Shown: positions 17,699-26,606, counted from the first letter of the stretch. The stretch is DNA of 64,000 nucleotides from an archaeon GW2011_AR15 (GCA_000830295.1 CP010425.1:627308-691307); one strand, 5' to 3'. The notes: a model not told the origin generated them from the letters alone. Numbers and translations: made by a program.

Positions 17699-18771
17699 AA
17701 AAGATGATGGCTTCAAAGAGCGGCAAGGTGTTCTTTACAGTGCTCCTCGGCATATTTTTCATAATGGCGCTCCTGCCTCTTGCCATGAATATTTCCTTCA
17801 TGAACCAGGGGAAGTTCGGCAAATCCATAGGGGAATCCCAGCTCATACTCCTGAGGACGTATGAGAAAGGCGAAAAGATCCTCTATTATATTGACCAGTC
17901 AGCAGTCCACTCCCTGAGGCAGTCTTTATACAATGCCTCGCAGGCCGGGTTTTCATCAGGAGACTGCGGAACATATGACGGCCATAATCTATGGAACTCA
18001 GAAACAGAAGAATGCTATCCAAACCTAAAGGAAGCTGTCAAAGAAAGCTTTATGTCTGAATTTAAGGATTATCTCGGAAGCTATGCAGCCTTCCCGGACA
18101 TTGAATATGAATTTTATTTTGCTGAAGGGGATGTCATCATAGGAAAGGCAGCCAGCGAGCTTGCTATGGATGTTGCGGACGGGAATGCGACAGGAATTGA
18201 AAGAGTTGAGCACGCTGAGCCGGAAAATGGGACCGCACAGCAAAGCACAGGAGGAGGTTCAGGGGGCGGAGCATGCACAGTAGGAAGCAGGTTCAGGGCA
18301 ATCCCATTAAACCCATGGCCTAATTACATAATAAAGGCATTCGGAGTTCCCGCACCATATCAGAGCGGCGGGATCCACACGGGTATTGATATCAGGAACC
18401 CTCTCATGAATGGCCAGGAGCCACCGATATATGCAGTTGACTGCGGCCGCATTGTCTATGTAGGCCCGCTATTCCTCAGCGGACCGAATGTCGGCAGGGG
18501 AAGCAAGGCAATAATAATAGACCACGGCAATAATGTCTATAGCATATACAGCCATAACTCATATGTTGAGCCGAAGATAATGAATGACATGAATTCAAAA
18601 GGCTACTCAGATGTTACAGCCGGACAGGTCATAGGAAGGCAGGGCAACGAGGGATACAGCTCAGGCTCCCACGTGCATTTTGAAGTCCATACAGGGGTAA
18701 AGTTTTCAGGCAACTGGGTTACGCCCTGGGTTGGAGGAAGATACGAGGATCCATTAGCATGGCTAACATGA
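17695..18771 (+). CDS. Membrane-anchored M23 (lysostaphin-type) metalloendopeptidase
   Basis: 358 residues: an N-terminal helix (about 11-32) after a basic segment, an unknown domain (35-180), a Gly/Ser linker (185-192), then an M23 domain (about 195-358). The zinc ligands are all visible: His228 and Asp232 in 'HTGID', and His328 in 'HVHFE'; catalytic-type His287 ('YSH') and His326 are also present. The family cuts peptide cross-links of bacterial murein, or related peptides. It overlaps both neighbours by ATGA. Archaea lack murein, so the target is probably foreign, or the protein is used structurally; intact residues favour an active enzyme. Confidence 0.9.
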   Translation: MKKMMASKSGKVFFTVLLGIFFIMALLPLAMNISFMNQGKFGKSIGESQLILLRTYEKGEKILYYIDQSAVHSLRQSLYNASQAGFSSGDCGTYDGHNLWNSETEECYPNLKEAVKESFMSEFKDYLGSYAAFPDIEYEFYFAEGDVIIGKAASELAMDVADGNATGIERVEHAEPENGTAQQSTGGGSGGGACTVGSRFRAIPLNPWPNYIIKAFGVPAPYQSGGIHTGIDIRNPLMNGQEPPIYAVDCGRIVYVGPLFLSGPNVGRGSKAIIIDHGNNVYSIYSHNSYVEPKIMNDMNSKGYSDVTAGQVIGRQGNEGYSSGSHVHFEVHTGVKFSGNWVTPWVGGRYEDPLAWLT

Positions 18772-21470
18772 AATTGATTTTGGCTCTGGTATGTTTCATT
18801 TTATTAGCGGCAGCAGCAAGCGCAGAGACATATCTTTACATGAAATTCAACTACACGCTTGAAAACCCTGATTACGGAAATGAACTTGAAAATATTGAAA
18901 ACCTGAAAATAACAGAAATATTCACTATTGAAGATACTTACTGGAACAGCTATTATTTCTCCACAGCAGGAGATGCTCATGAATCATACCAGCTGAAGAT
19001 ATACGGAGGCAGCCAGCTTCTCTATGACGGGCCGGTATTCCCGCAGCTCGGAAGCGCAGCAATAAAATACAGCAGCGGATACAGCGGGCTTGTCATATAT
19101 GACGGAAACAATGAAGTGCTTTCCAGAAATATAAATTTCTGCAACAATAATAATGCCTGCGAGCCATGCCTTGATGAAAACTGTACAAAGGCAGAGAGCG
19201 TTTTGACCTGTGGAGACTGCGCAACAGGAAGCGATGACAACTACTGTGACCTCTACAATGACGGGGTATGCGATGCAGACTGCTATGGCGCAGACGGAGA
19301 CTGCAGGCAGTGCGGGAGCTCATGCTATTACAGGGATGACGAAAATGTATACACAACCTGTTCAGGAATATATAACGGGAACATCTGCGAGCCAGGAGAG
19401 GGATGCACAGGCGCATGGGGATATGCAAATGATTCAGGATTCTCGTGCTGCATGCAGGGAACATGCGTCAAGCCCGAAGCAGGCGATTATGAAATTGAAG
19501 GGAAAAGCTGCTCTGATTTTTCATGGACAGAATGCACAGCTGCAGAATCATGCAAGGGAGAAGAGATATACCTTGAGCACAACGGTGCCACATGCTGCCA
19601 GGGAACATGCTCTGAAAAAAGCCAGCTGCTTCCGGATATTAACATTGACGCCGGAGAAAAAGGGCCGGTTCTCACGCTGATAGCTGCCGCAGTCCTTGCT
19701 GCAATACTCATCGTATTGTTTACCAGAAAAAAGAAGCCCCTGCCTCTTGCCATGCTCATTTTCCTCATGGCGCTGCCGTCAGCATTCCCTCTTGAGTCCC
19801 AGGCAGAGCAGATGCAGAAAATCTGCAATGTTGCAGAGGCATACAACATGCCCGCCACAACCCTCCTTGCAATAGCATACAAGGAAAGCGGAATCCAGCA
19901 TTACAATTCTGACGGAAGCATAAAGGTGAGTGCAGACGGCGGAGTTGGGATAATGCAGAGGCAGTGGGGAGGGGACCCTGCAAACCTCCCATCAGGCCCG
20001 CTGTATATCTGCCACGGGAACAGCGCCATAGACAGCAGGCAGCTGGACGCAAAAAAACTGGATGACAACATAGAATGCGGGGCCATTGAGCTGATAAGAA
20101 AATGCGAGACATTCAACTGCATAGGCAACACAAAAGAATATTACTGCTCTAATTCCGGCAACCCTCTGCCTGAAAAAAGAGTGCTTTATTCAGGATGGGA
20201 CATTGCACTGAGGGCATACAACGGCTGGGGATGCGAAGCGCCGTATTACAGGGATTTGTGGGGAGCAAACAGCCAGAAATACATAGACCTTCTTGGCAGG
20301 ATCCAAAGCTATGTCGAGAGTTTCCATGAAACTGAAAAGCAGTTTACTTCTGTCTGTGACGGCACAACCCCAGGCGGGCCTGAAGAGCCTGCTCCAGGGG
20401 AAGATACCTCAGATATACCGCAGGAGATACTTGACGGCACAAAAATAGGGATATATTATATCAATCCTTCTTTCAGGACATATGCAAATGTCAATTTTGA
20501 GGAAATATACAATGAGGTGGCATACAGCAGCCAGCTTATTGAAGAAGCCCTGGTCTATATTGGTGAAGGCAGCTCAACCTCTAAGGCAGTCGAAAGAGCA
20601 CTTCAGGCTAAAGACAACTGGCAGATTAAGTCATGCTCTGGAAAGATGTGCAGCTTCATAGTTGATACAGGCTATTCTGTTTTTGTATACAGTGAAGGGG
20701 CATATGAGGAAAAGCCCATTGAGCTGAAATTCAGCCTGACAATAGATGAATCAGGAGTAAAGAACTTTACAGCTTTTGAATATGACGAGCTGCCTTATGA
20801 GCAGCAGCCAGTGGAGGAAGAGCCAGAGGAGCAGCCTCCAGTGGAACAGCCGCCAACAACAGGAGGGCACCTGGACGGCATAGATGTGTCGCACTGGCAG
20901 GGGAACATAGACTGGCAGCAGGTAAAGTCAGACGGGAAGCAGTTTGCGTTCATAAAAGCGACAGAGTCAACAAATTTTATTGATAATAAGTTCTACTACA
21001 ATATAAACGAGGCCACAAAAGCAGGTATAATGGCAGGTGCATATCATTTTGCCAGGCCGTCAGCAAACGATGCAAGGTCAGAAGCAAGGTTCTTTGCAGG
21101 CGTGGCAGGACAATATGTAGGCAGTGGCTATCTTAGGCCGGTGCTTGACCTTGAGAAAGGCTCAGAGCTGGGCAGCGCAAGGCTCTCAGCATGGGTGAAT
21201 GAGTTCATGGAGGAATTCAGGGCAATTACAGGAGTTGAGCCGATAATATATGCAAATGCGAATTATGTAAGGAATTACCTCGACTCGTCAACAAACAGGT
21301 ATGATTTATGGGTAGCGCATTATTATGTCCCGCAGCCCGGCATATCAAGACCATGGCAGTTCTGGCAGTACACAGACAGAGGAGTTGTAAAGGGCATAGG
21401 CGAGCTGGTTGACCTTAATTATTTCAGCGGCGACACTGCAGCACTGAATTCAAGGTTTGTGGTTGCCTAA
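18768..21470 (+). CDS. Bifunctional murein hydrolase: lytic transglycosylase (SLT) plus GH25 lysozyme
   Basis: The start at ATG 18768 (ATGA overlap) gives 900 residues with a Sec-type signal (to about 19). A Cys-rich outer region (about 125-285), two membrane segments (about 300-318 and 325-341), then an SLT-like domain follow: catalytic-type Glu373 in 'AYKESG' and the 'GVGIMQ' motif at 392-397. A Glu/Pro-rich linker leads to a GH25 muramidase domain (702-900) with 'GIDVSHWQG' (Asp706) and 'LDLE' (Asp794, Glu796), the known catalytic positions. Both enzyme types cleave the glycan strands of bacterial murein. This is the last gene of the operon. Probable acquisition of domains from bacteria is inference. 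Confidence 0.9.
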   Translation: MKLILALVCFILLAAAASAETYLYMKFNYTLENPDYGNELENIENLKITEIFTIEDTYWNSYYFSTAGDAHESYQLKIYGGSQLLYDGPVFPQLGSAAIKYSSGYSGLVIYDGNNEVLSRNINFCNNNNACEPCLDENCTKAESVLTCGDCATGSDDNYCDLYNDGVCDADCYGADGDCRQCGSSCYYRDDENVYTTCSGIYNGNICEPGEGCTGAWGYANDSGFSCCMQGTCVKPEAGDYEIEGKSCSDFSWTECTAAESCKGEEIYLEHNGATCCQGTCSEKSQLLPDINIDAGEKGPVLTLIAAAVLAAILIVLFTRKKKPLPLAMLIFLMALPSAFPLESQAEQMQKICNVAEAYNMPATTLLAIAYKESGIQHYNSDGSIKVSADGGVGIMQRQWGGDPANLPSGPLYICHGNSAIDSRQLDAKKLDDNIECGAIELIRKCETFNCIGNTKEYYCSNSGNPLPEKRVLYSGWDIALRAYNGWGCEAPYYRDLWGANSQKYIDLLGRIQSYVESFHETEKQFTSVCDGTTPGGPEEPAPGEDTSDIPQEILDGTKIGIYYINPSFRTYANVNFEEIYNEVAYSSQLIEEALVYIGEGSSTSKAVERALQAKDNWQIKSCSGKMCSFIVDTGYSVFVYSEGAYEEKPIELKFSLTIDESGVKNFTAFEYDELPYEQQPVEEEPEEQPPVEQPPTTGGHLDGIDVSHWQGNIDWQQVKSDGKQFAFIKATESTNFIDNKFYYNINEATKAGIMAGAYHFARPSANDARSEARFFAGVAGQYVGSGYLRPVLDLEKGSELGSARLSAWVNEFMEEFRAITGVEPIIYANANYVRNYLDSSTNRYDLWVAHYYVPQPGISRPWQFWQYTDRGVVKGIGELVDLNYFSGDTAALNSRFVVA

Positions 21471-22000
21471 TTATCCGAATCATTCAGAAAGTCAAGAAGC
21501 AGCTGGACAGAGCCCTTTTCTTTTTCAGAAAATATTTTTTCTATATACCTAGACAGCAGGAAACCGTAGAACATAGGAGGGTCCTGGGCACCAGGCCAGT
21601 CATAATCTACAGGATCATAAAAGCTTACCCCGTTTTCCTCCCTGATTAAATATGCCTGTGTGAACTCTACATCATCAATCTCGTCATTATATTCCTTAAG
21701 GACGTTGGTATATTCTCTGTTTGCGGCTTCCTTGTCAAATTCCCCTGCATCCACCACTCTGAACCATGGGCTGTGATGTTTTTTCCACAGCTTTTCAGGA
21801 GGCTCGCCGCCCTCATTAGCAATCCTGTACAGCTCATCAGCAAGCCTGTCAACAGACATCTCTGAGAAAAAAGTTCCATGGTTGTCATGCCTGAAGCCGG
21901 GGTCCTGTGCTATAATCTGCTTATAGAACTCTGCAGTGAGTATCCTCACTTCCCCCATTTCCCCGAGAGGGTGCGTGGTTATGGCAACATACTCATACAT
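21467..22000 (-). CDS. Hypothetical protein, 177 aa
   Basis: A soluble protein rich in aromatic and acidic residues, without membrane segments or known motifs. A TATA box (TTTAAATAAATTAT, minus strand, near 22011-22025) lies about 20-25 bases before the ATG, predicting a leaderless mRNA. It is convergent with the hydrolase gene, overlapping it by 4 bases, and marks the end of the surface operon. Confidence 0.6.
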   Translation of the reverse strand: MYEYVAITTHPLGEMGEVRILTAEFYKQIIAQDPGFRHDNHGTFFSEMSVDRLADELYRIANEGGEPPEKLWKKHHSPWFRVVDAGEFDKEAANREYTNVLKEYNDEIDDVEFTQAYLIREENGVSFYDPVDYDWPGAQDPPMFYGFLLSRYIEKIFSEKEKGSVQLLLDFLNDSDN

Positions 22001-22097
22001 TATCCACGGTAATTATAATTTATTTAAATAGCTATTTCTGAAACCATAACATTTTAAATATATAGCGTGTTTCCAGAGTTTCAGGTGGGTGATTGTT

Positions 22098-23315
22098 TTG
22101 ATTAAGATTCCTAGGGAGTTTATAATAGAAAAAATAAAGGAGAAGACGAAGCTTTCAGATAAGGATATACAGTCCAGGATAAAGGACAAGCTGGACAAGC
22201 TTTCCGGCCTGATAAGCGAGGATGGCGCCCTGCATATAATAGCCAATGAACTGGGGGTCAAGCTTCTTGATGAGCCCGGGGAGCTCCAGGTTAAGAGTGT
22301 CATGGCAGGCATGAGGAGCGTCGGAATTACAGCCAAGGTCATCAAGATATATGAAGTCAGGGAATTCAGTAAGGAGAACAGGAAAGGCAGGGTCGGGAAT
22401 TTCTTAGTCGGTGACGAAACCGGGGTGATAAGGGTCGTTGCATGGAATGACAAGGCAGACCTGCTGAAGAAGCTGAGTGAAGGGGCTGTTGTGAAAATTG
22501 AGAATGGCTATTCAAAAGAAAATATGGGAAAGCCTGAGATACATCTCGGTGAAAAGACAAAAGTAACAATTCTTGAAAATGCAGATATTGAAGTGAAGGA
22601 AAAGGCAGTGCAGAGAAAAACAATCTCAGAGCTTAATGATAGTGACTCAAATGTTGAGGTAATGGGCACAATCGTGCAGGTTTTTGACCCCAGGTTTTTC
22701 ACAGTTGACCCTCAGTCCGGAAAAAAAGTTGTTGAGAAGAACGGCGGATTCTTTTTGGGAGACAAGCAGATTGACAATCCTGATTATTCATATGTCACAA
22801 ATGTTTTCCTGGACGACGGCACAGAGAACATAAGAGTTGTATTATGGAAAAGCCAGACACAAAGGCTGCTTGGAAAAAGCCATGAGGACATTCTTGCCGG
22901 AAGGGAGAATGGGTTTGAGGAAGAAAAGAACGAGCTTCTTGGGAAGATTGTGAAATTCACAGGAAGGACAAACAAGAACGAGATGTTTGACAGGGTTGAA
23001 TTCATAGCCCAGCTTGTTGATACGCAGCCCAATCCTGAAGAGGAGATTAAGAGGCTGGATGGCGAGCTTGAGAAGCAGCATGAGACAGAAGAAGTTGCTG
23101 AAAAGCCAGAAGCTGCTGAAGAAGTTGAGGAGATTACAATAGAGACAGAAGAAGCTGAAGAGAAAGATGCTGTTGAAGAAGAGATAAAAGAAGCGGAAGA
23201 GCACAAAAAGACAGCTCCCAAGCCCGGAAAAAAGGAAGAATCAAAAAAACAAGAGCCAGATGACCTCGAAGAGATAGATGATATTGATGACTTGATGGAT
23301 TTGGATTCTATTTAA
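22098..23315 (+). CDS. Replication protein A-like single-stranded DNA-binding protein
   Basis: I start it at TTG 22098 because GGTG (22084-22087) is about ten bases upstream; GTG 22089 would be too close. The 405-residue product has a helical N-terminus (about 1-70), an OB-fold (about 75-160) with 'GVIRVVAWND', a second OB-fold (about 185-310) with 'TENIRVVLW', and a long acidic Glu/Lys tail. These tryptophan-bearing OB repeats are typical of archaeal RPA, which coats single-stranded DNA in replication and repair. The acidic tail probably recruits partners. A TATA-like TTTTAAATATATAG lies at 22051-22064. Confidence 0.85.
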   Translation: MIKIPREFIIEKIKEKTKLSDKDIQSRIKDKLDKLSGLISEDGALHIIANELGVKLLDEPGELQVKSVMAGMRSVGITAKVIKIYEVREFSKENRKGRVGNFLVGDETGVIRVVAWNDKADLLKKLSEGAVVKIENGYSKENMGKPEIHLGEKTKVTILENADIEVKEKAVQRKTISELNDSDSNVEVMGTIVQVFDPRFFTVDPQSGKKVVEKNGGFFLGDKQIDNPDYSYVTNVFLDDGTENIRVVLWKSQTQRLLGKSHEDILAGRENGFEEEKNELLGKIVKFTGRTNKNEMFDRVEFIAQLVDTQPNPEEEIKRLDGELEKQHETEEVAEKPEAAEEVEEITIETEEAEEKDAVEEEIKEAEEHKKTAPKPGKKEESKKQEPDDLEEIDDIDDLMDLDSI

Positions 23316-23316
23316 T

Positions 23317-23736
23317 TTATTTTAATATCTGGTATTCTGTATGGTCGTCATAGCCAAGCATAAAATTAAGTATCCATGCGTCGCCCGGAAGACTGTCAAC
23401 CATAGACCAGACAACTATTTCAAGAGGACTTTGCTGGTAGAAACTCGTCATTCTCACTAAGTCGCCTGCTTCAATAGAAGGTACTTCTGACTGGTATTTT
23501 TCAAAATAATCGCTATTCTTGCTGTAATTAATATAGATATACCCTCTGTCTACCGGGAAGCCCATCTCCAGTCCTTGCTCATGCATTATCCTTGAATAAT
23601 CCTCGAAATGCTCGATTTCCAGAACATTGACATCATACACCTCTTTTCTTGGTATCCAGGGAAGCAGGCTTCCAGCAACTGCTGTATAAATACCCAGTGC
23701 TGCCATCATTCTTTTCTGCCCATTTGAAAGAGTCAT
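23317..23736 (-). CDS. Hypothetical protein with N-terminal hydrophobic segment, 139 aa
   Basis: The N-terminus has a hydrophobic stretch (about 9-24, 'MMAALGIYTAVAGSLLPWI') which may be a signal anchor; the rest is a small mixed domain with many tyrosines. A TATA box lies about 24 bases upstream of the ATG (minus strand TTTAAATATAACT, 23754-23766), predicting a leaderless mRNA. No family recognised. Confidence 0.6.
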   Translation of the reverse strand: MTLSNGQKRMMAALGIYTAVAGSLLPWIPRKEVYDVNVLEIEHFEDYSRIMHEQGLEMGFPVDRGYIYINYSKNSDYFEKYQSEVPSIEAGDLVRMTSFYQQSPLEIVVWSMVDSLPGDAWILNFMLGYDDHTEYQILK

Positions 23737-23771
23737 GAGTACAGAGAAATATTAGTTATATTTAAAGATAA

Positions 23772-24200
23772 ATGAAGAGGGAGAAAGCAGATAGCTTTTT
23801 ATTTAACATGTCATTCTGGCCTCTGATGAAAGATTTATACGATATAATAACAGACCCAGAGCACAGCATGGTTTTTGAACTGGATGGCAATTATGTAAGA
23901 GCCTATAAACTCACCGAAAACAAGATAGAGAAAGCATGGCATATTGAGGCAAAAGAGGCATACGCAATCCTGCTAGGCAGGGACAGCCTGTATATAGGTT
24001 CATGGGGAGGGATATCAAGAATATCAGCGGAGGACGGCAGCCTGCTTGCAAAAACAGAAAAGAATATCTACGTAAGGCCCGGCCAAATCATGAATCTGAT
24101 AGGGGATAAACTGGTTGTGATGAACAGCATGGGCGGCCAGGCGCTTTATGATGCAGACACACTAAAAGAAGTATATGTCAAAACAGACAGCTATCGTTAG
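23772..24200 (+). CDS. Hypothetical beta-rich protein, 142 aa
   Basis: The second half has short repeated strands ('LYIGSWGGISRIS', 'GQIMNLIGDKLVVMNSMGG', 'LYDADTL') like blades of a WD/PQQ-type propeller, too few for a full propeller. The first ATG at 23772 is only about a dozen bases from the shared divergent TATA region, so ATG 23808 in the same frame may be the true start. Function unknown. Confidence 0.5.
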   Translation: MKREKADSFLFNMSFWPLMKDLYDIITDPEHSMVFELDGNYVRAYKLTENKIEKAWHIEAKEAYAILLGRDSLYIGSWGGISRISAEDGSLLAKTEKNIYVRPGQIMNLIGDKLVVMNSMGGQALYDADTLKEVYVKTDSYR

Positions 24201-24213
24201 CTATCTTCACTGG

Positions 24214-24705
24214 CTATCCAACATACTCTATCTCAAAAGAATTCTTCTTAGGATCCGGCCTGTACATTTCAAAAATATCAGTAACTGCGTGTTCTATGCC
24301 TGAAAGCTGCCCTACAGGAAACTCTTCATCTTTTTTCAGCCTTTTCATGTAGAAGCTTCCTGTGTGTTTCTGCTCTTTTCCCGATTGCCATTTTCCTGAA
24401 ATATTAAGCAGCCATTCATTTCCTTCATAGACTGCTTCATATGAAATGGATCTCGTTACAATACTGTCTTTCCCTTTTTCTTGACAATACATGCGCGCAT
24501 TAGAATTGCCAAACTCCACGCCGGCTTCCTTTAAGAAATCTACTAATGCACTCTCAAACTTGCTTATTGGCGGCTTGTTAAATTTTGACTGGCCGCGAAC
24601 TCTCGGCGTCCTGAATCCCGGATACATAGATCCCTGTATAATCTTATCCACTTCAGAATTGTTCAGCTCTCCCCTGATTTGCAGAGACTGGTAGCCTTTG
24701 GTCAT
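24214..24705 (-). CDS. Hypothetical protein, 163 aa
   Basis: A soluble, basic protein with no recognised domain. A TATA box (minus strand CTTTAAATATAAC near 24727-24739) lies about 25 bases before the ATG. The predicted pattern is a mixed alpha/beta fold with a central antiparallel sheet ('YEAVYEGNEWLLNISGKWQ'). It is one of several single-gene leaderless unknowns in 21.4-27.4 kb. Confidence 0.6.
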   Translation of the reverse strand: MTKGYQSLQIRGELNNSEVDKIIQGSMYPGFRTPRVRGQSKFNKPPISKFESALVDFLKEAGVEFGNSNARMYCQEKGKDSIVTRSISYEAVYEGNEWLLNISGKWQSGKEQKHTGSFYMKRLKKDEEFPVGQLSGIEHAVTDIFEMYRPDPKKNSFEIEYVG

Positions 24706-24860
24706 GTAAGGGAGTACTGGAAAGTTATATTTAAAGCTATTCTACGACCTGAAGATGCAGAAAAACAGATTGAGGACAATATCAAAGAATAATATTATTA
24801 CTTATAAGTAGTTACAAATTGGAAAGGTTTAAATAATAGCAATTTTTACTACTTTTTGCT

Positions 24861-25007
24861 ATGAAAATCAAAGTATCTGTCTCTATGGAGGAATCCACCC
24901 TGAAAAAAGTAGAGGAGAAGCTTAAGAAAAGCATTTTCAGGAATAAGAGCCATTTTATAGAGTATGCCACAGAGAAGCTGCTGGAGGAGGCTGCAAATGA
25001 GCAGTAG
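24861..25007 (+). CDS. Ribbon-helix-helix (CopG/Arc-type) DNA-binding protein, 48 aa
   Basis: A 48-residue product: 'KIKVSVSME' as the ribbon strand, then two helices with the 'FRNKSHFIEYATEKLL' pattern typical of RHH repressors and antitoxins. A TATA box (TTTAAATAAT, 24832-24841) lies about 25 bases upstream, and a palindrome ACTTATAAGT near 24800-24810 could be its operator. Its 3' end overlaps the GHKL ATPase gene by 11 bases, so the RHH protein probably regulates this three-part module. Confidence 0.75.
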   Translation: MKIKVSVSMEESTLKKVEEKLKKSIFRNKSHFIEYATEKLLEEAANEQ

Positions 25008-25659
25008 AAATTACACTATAGAGACTTCCCTCACGCTCGACTACAGGAAATCGGCATGGGGCATAGAAAGGATAGTTCTAGACAGCATCTCAAATCATCT
25101 GCCTGGAGACAGCAAAGGCACAATAACTTCTGTCAGGCTGAAGCAGGAAGGAGAATATGTTGAACTGAAGCAGGCGGACAAATCAAAGCCTGTTGAGGAG
25201 ATTGTTTTTGAAGACAACGGCTCCGGATATGATGCAGGCCTGCTTTCAGTTTTGTTCTCACCAAAGGTAAATTATAGTTTTGCTGTCGGGCAGTTCGGTG
25301 AAGGCCTGAAAATGATTGCCGCAGCAACTATGAGAGAAAAAGTAGCTGTAGAATACAGGTCAAGGAACTGGATAGCAAGGCCATTTACAAAAAAAGAGAA
25401 AATTGACGGATATGATATTGAAAGGCTCTGCTTTGACGTTACAGAAAACGGCGATATGCTTGAAGGCTCAAGGACAGTTTTCCAGAATCCTTCTGAACAG
25501 CTTGTCGCTGAAATATTCAAGCTTCCTGAGAATGTGCTTGCTTTCAATGAATCATATGACGTTTTATCCCTTAAAGATGCTTTCGGAGATTCAAGATCAA
25601 ATATAATTGATTTGAAAAAAGGAGCGACATCACTCTTTGTAAGGGGAGTCAGAATTTAG
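24997..25659 (+). CDS. GHKL-type ATPase domain protein, separated from the next frame by TAG
   Basis: The start at ATG 24997 gives 220 residues. Motifs of the GHKL (gyrase/Hsp90/histidine kinase/MutL) ATP fold are visible: a helix 'ERIVLDSISNH' in the N-box position, 'EDNGSGYD' as the DxGxG motif, and 'GQFGEGLKM' as the glycine lid. It ends at a TAG (25657-25659); the reading frame reopens directly in the next gene with only one codon between this TAG and an ATG. The two may once have been, or may still be, one protein with an ATPase and a peptidase half. Confidence 0.75.
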   Translation: MSSRNYTIETSLTLDYRKSAWGIERIVLDSISNHLPGDSKGTITSVRLKQEGEYVELKQADKSKPVEEIVFEDNGSGYDAGLLSVLFSPKVNYSFAVGQFGEGLKMIAAATMREKVAVEYRSRNWIARPFTKKEKIDGYDIERLCFDVTENGDMLEGSRTVFQNPSEQLVAEIFKLPENVLAFNESYDVLSLKDAFGDSRSNIIDLKKGATSLFVRGVRI

Positions 25660-25662
25660 GGG

Positions 25663-26598
25663 ATGCAGTCAATATTCAGCTATGACCTGCACTCAAATAT
25701 AGTCTCGCCTGACAGAAGATATGTCGAGAGAGAAAAATACCTGCCAATAATAAAAAACCTCCTTGAAAATCATGCTAATACTAAAGCCATCGAAAGAGCC
25801 CTGCGCGAGGCGCATGAGCATCCGCACAGCGGATATGCGGAGTTTGAGGCATTCAGGCCAGAAGAAAAGAAGAAGGAAAAAATGGAGCTTTTTATCAAAT
25901 TAAACTCCGAGAAAAATTATAAAGAATTAGACTTTCATATCTATAAAGACATAATACTGAGTTACCTAAACAAGTCGCCGGAGAGCAGGTGGGTTCAGGC
26001 TTTCAAAAGGATATTCGGGGAAGACGCAGTCATAGCATCCAAGGACCGGAATATAAACACAGATGCAGAGCTTATGGGACACAGGCCGGTTGAATTAAAT
26101 CAGGATATAGCGGACTATCTTGTCAGCAAGGGACTTCTCAGCGCAGATAATATTAAGAGCACAATGGAATACAGATGGATACCGGATGAAGAGCTTACTG
26201 AATACGAAAGGCAGGTAGTTGCTCTTGTCCCGCATATAGTTCAAGAGCTTACAGGAGGAAAAAAAGAAGTAGAAACAAGAGTTTACGCAGGATTATTCAA
26301 CCAGGCAGGAAGAGAGATAGGCGGCTCAGAAGGTGTCCAGACATTCGATCTTCTTAACGGCAAAAAATTTATAGGTGTAAAAAGGAGCATACTTTCAGAA
26401 CCGTATGAATTTGTCAAAACAAGCATCCATGAATTTGGCCATTATGAGACAGGGACCAGGGACTACAGCAGGGAATTCACTGATTTCTTTGTCAAGATAC
26501 TGGGAGGAAAAGTTTTTACCAGCCTGCAATCTTCAAACCTTATACCTGTGCAGCAAAGTGCGCAGGAAGGTATGATAAGAGACTGCAATCATAGTTAA
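25663..26598 (+). CDS. HExxH zinc-metallopeptidase-like protein, in frame with upstream ATPase
   Basis: 311 residues with 'SIHEFGHYETG' giving the zinc motif His256-Glu257-Phe-Gly-His260 of zincin peptidases; the rest is helical and charged with no recognised domain. It shares the reading frame of the GHKL gene and begins one codon after that gene's TAG. Either the pair is translated separately, joined by occasional readthrough, or is a recently split gene. The HExxH context predicts a soluble intracellular protease. Confidence 0.7.
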   Translation: MQSIFSYDLHSNIVSPDRRYVEREKYLPIIKNLLENHANTKAIERALREAHEHPHSGYAEFEAFRPEEKKKEKMELFIKLNSEKNYKELDFHIYKDIILSYLNKSPESRWVQAFKRIFGEDAVIASKDRNINTDAELMGHRPVELNQDIADYLVSKGLLSADNIKSTMEYRWIPDEELTEYERQVVALVPHIVQELTGGKKEVETRVYAGLFNQAGREIGGSEGVQTFDLLNGKKFIGVKRSILSEPYEFVKTSIHEFGHYETGTRDYSREFTDFFVKILGGKVFTSLQSSNLIPVQQSAQEGMIRDCNHS

Positions 26599-26606
26599 AG
26601 AACCTG

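Noticed and set aside
4942-21470. Conjugative type IV secretion locus (pilins plus lytic transglycosylase)
   Set aside because: No VirB4- or coupling-type ATPase, relaxase or VirB-like channel gene appears; the signals are class III pilin-type rather than VirB2-like.
22089-22097. GTG 22089 as start of the RPA-like gene
   Set aside because: The GGTG ribosome site would be one base away; TTG 22098 has normal spacing.
22784-23221. Ser-rich minus-strand frame across the RPA acidic tail
   Set aside because: Produced by the Glu/Lys codon bias of the tail on the other strand.
25657-25659. Pyrrolysine codon
   Set aside because: TAG ends many genes in the window and no Pyl machinery is seen.
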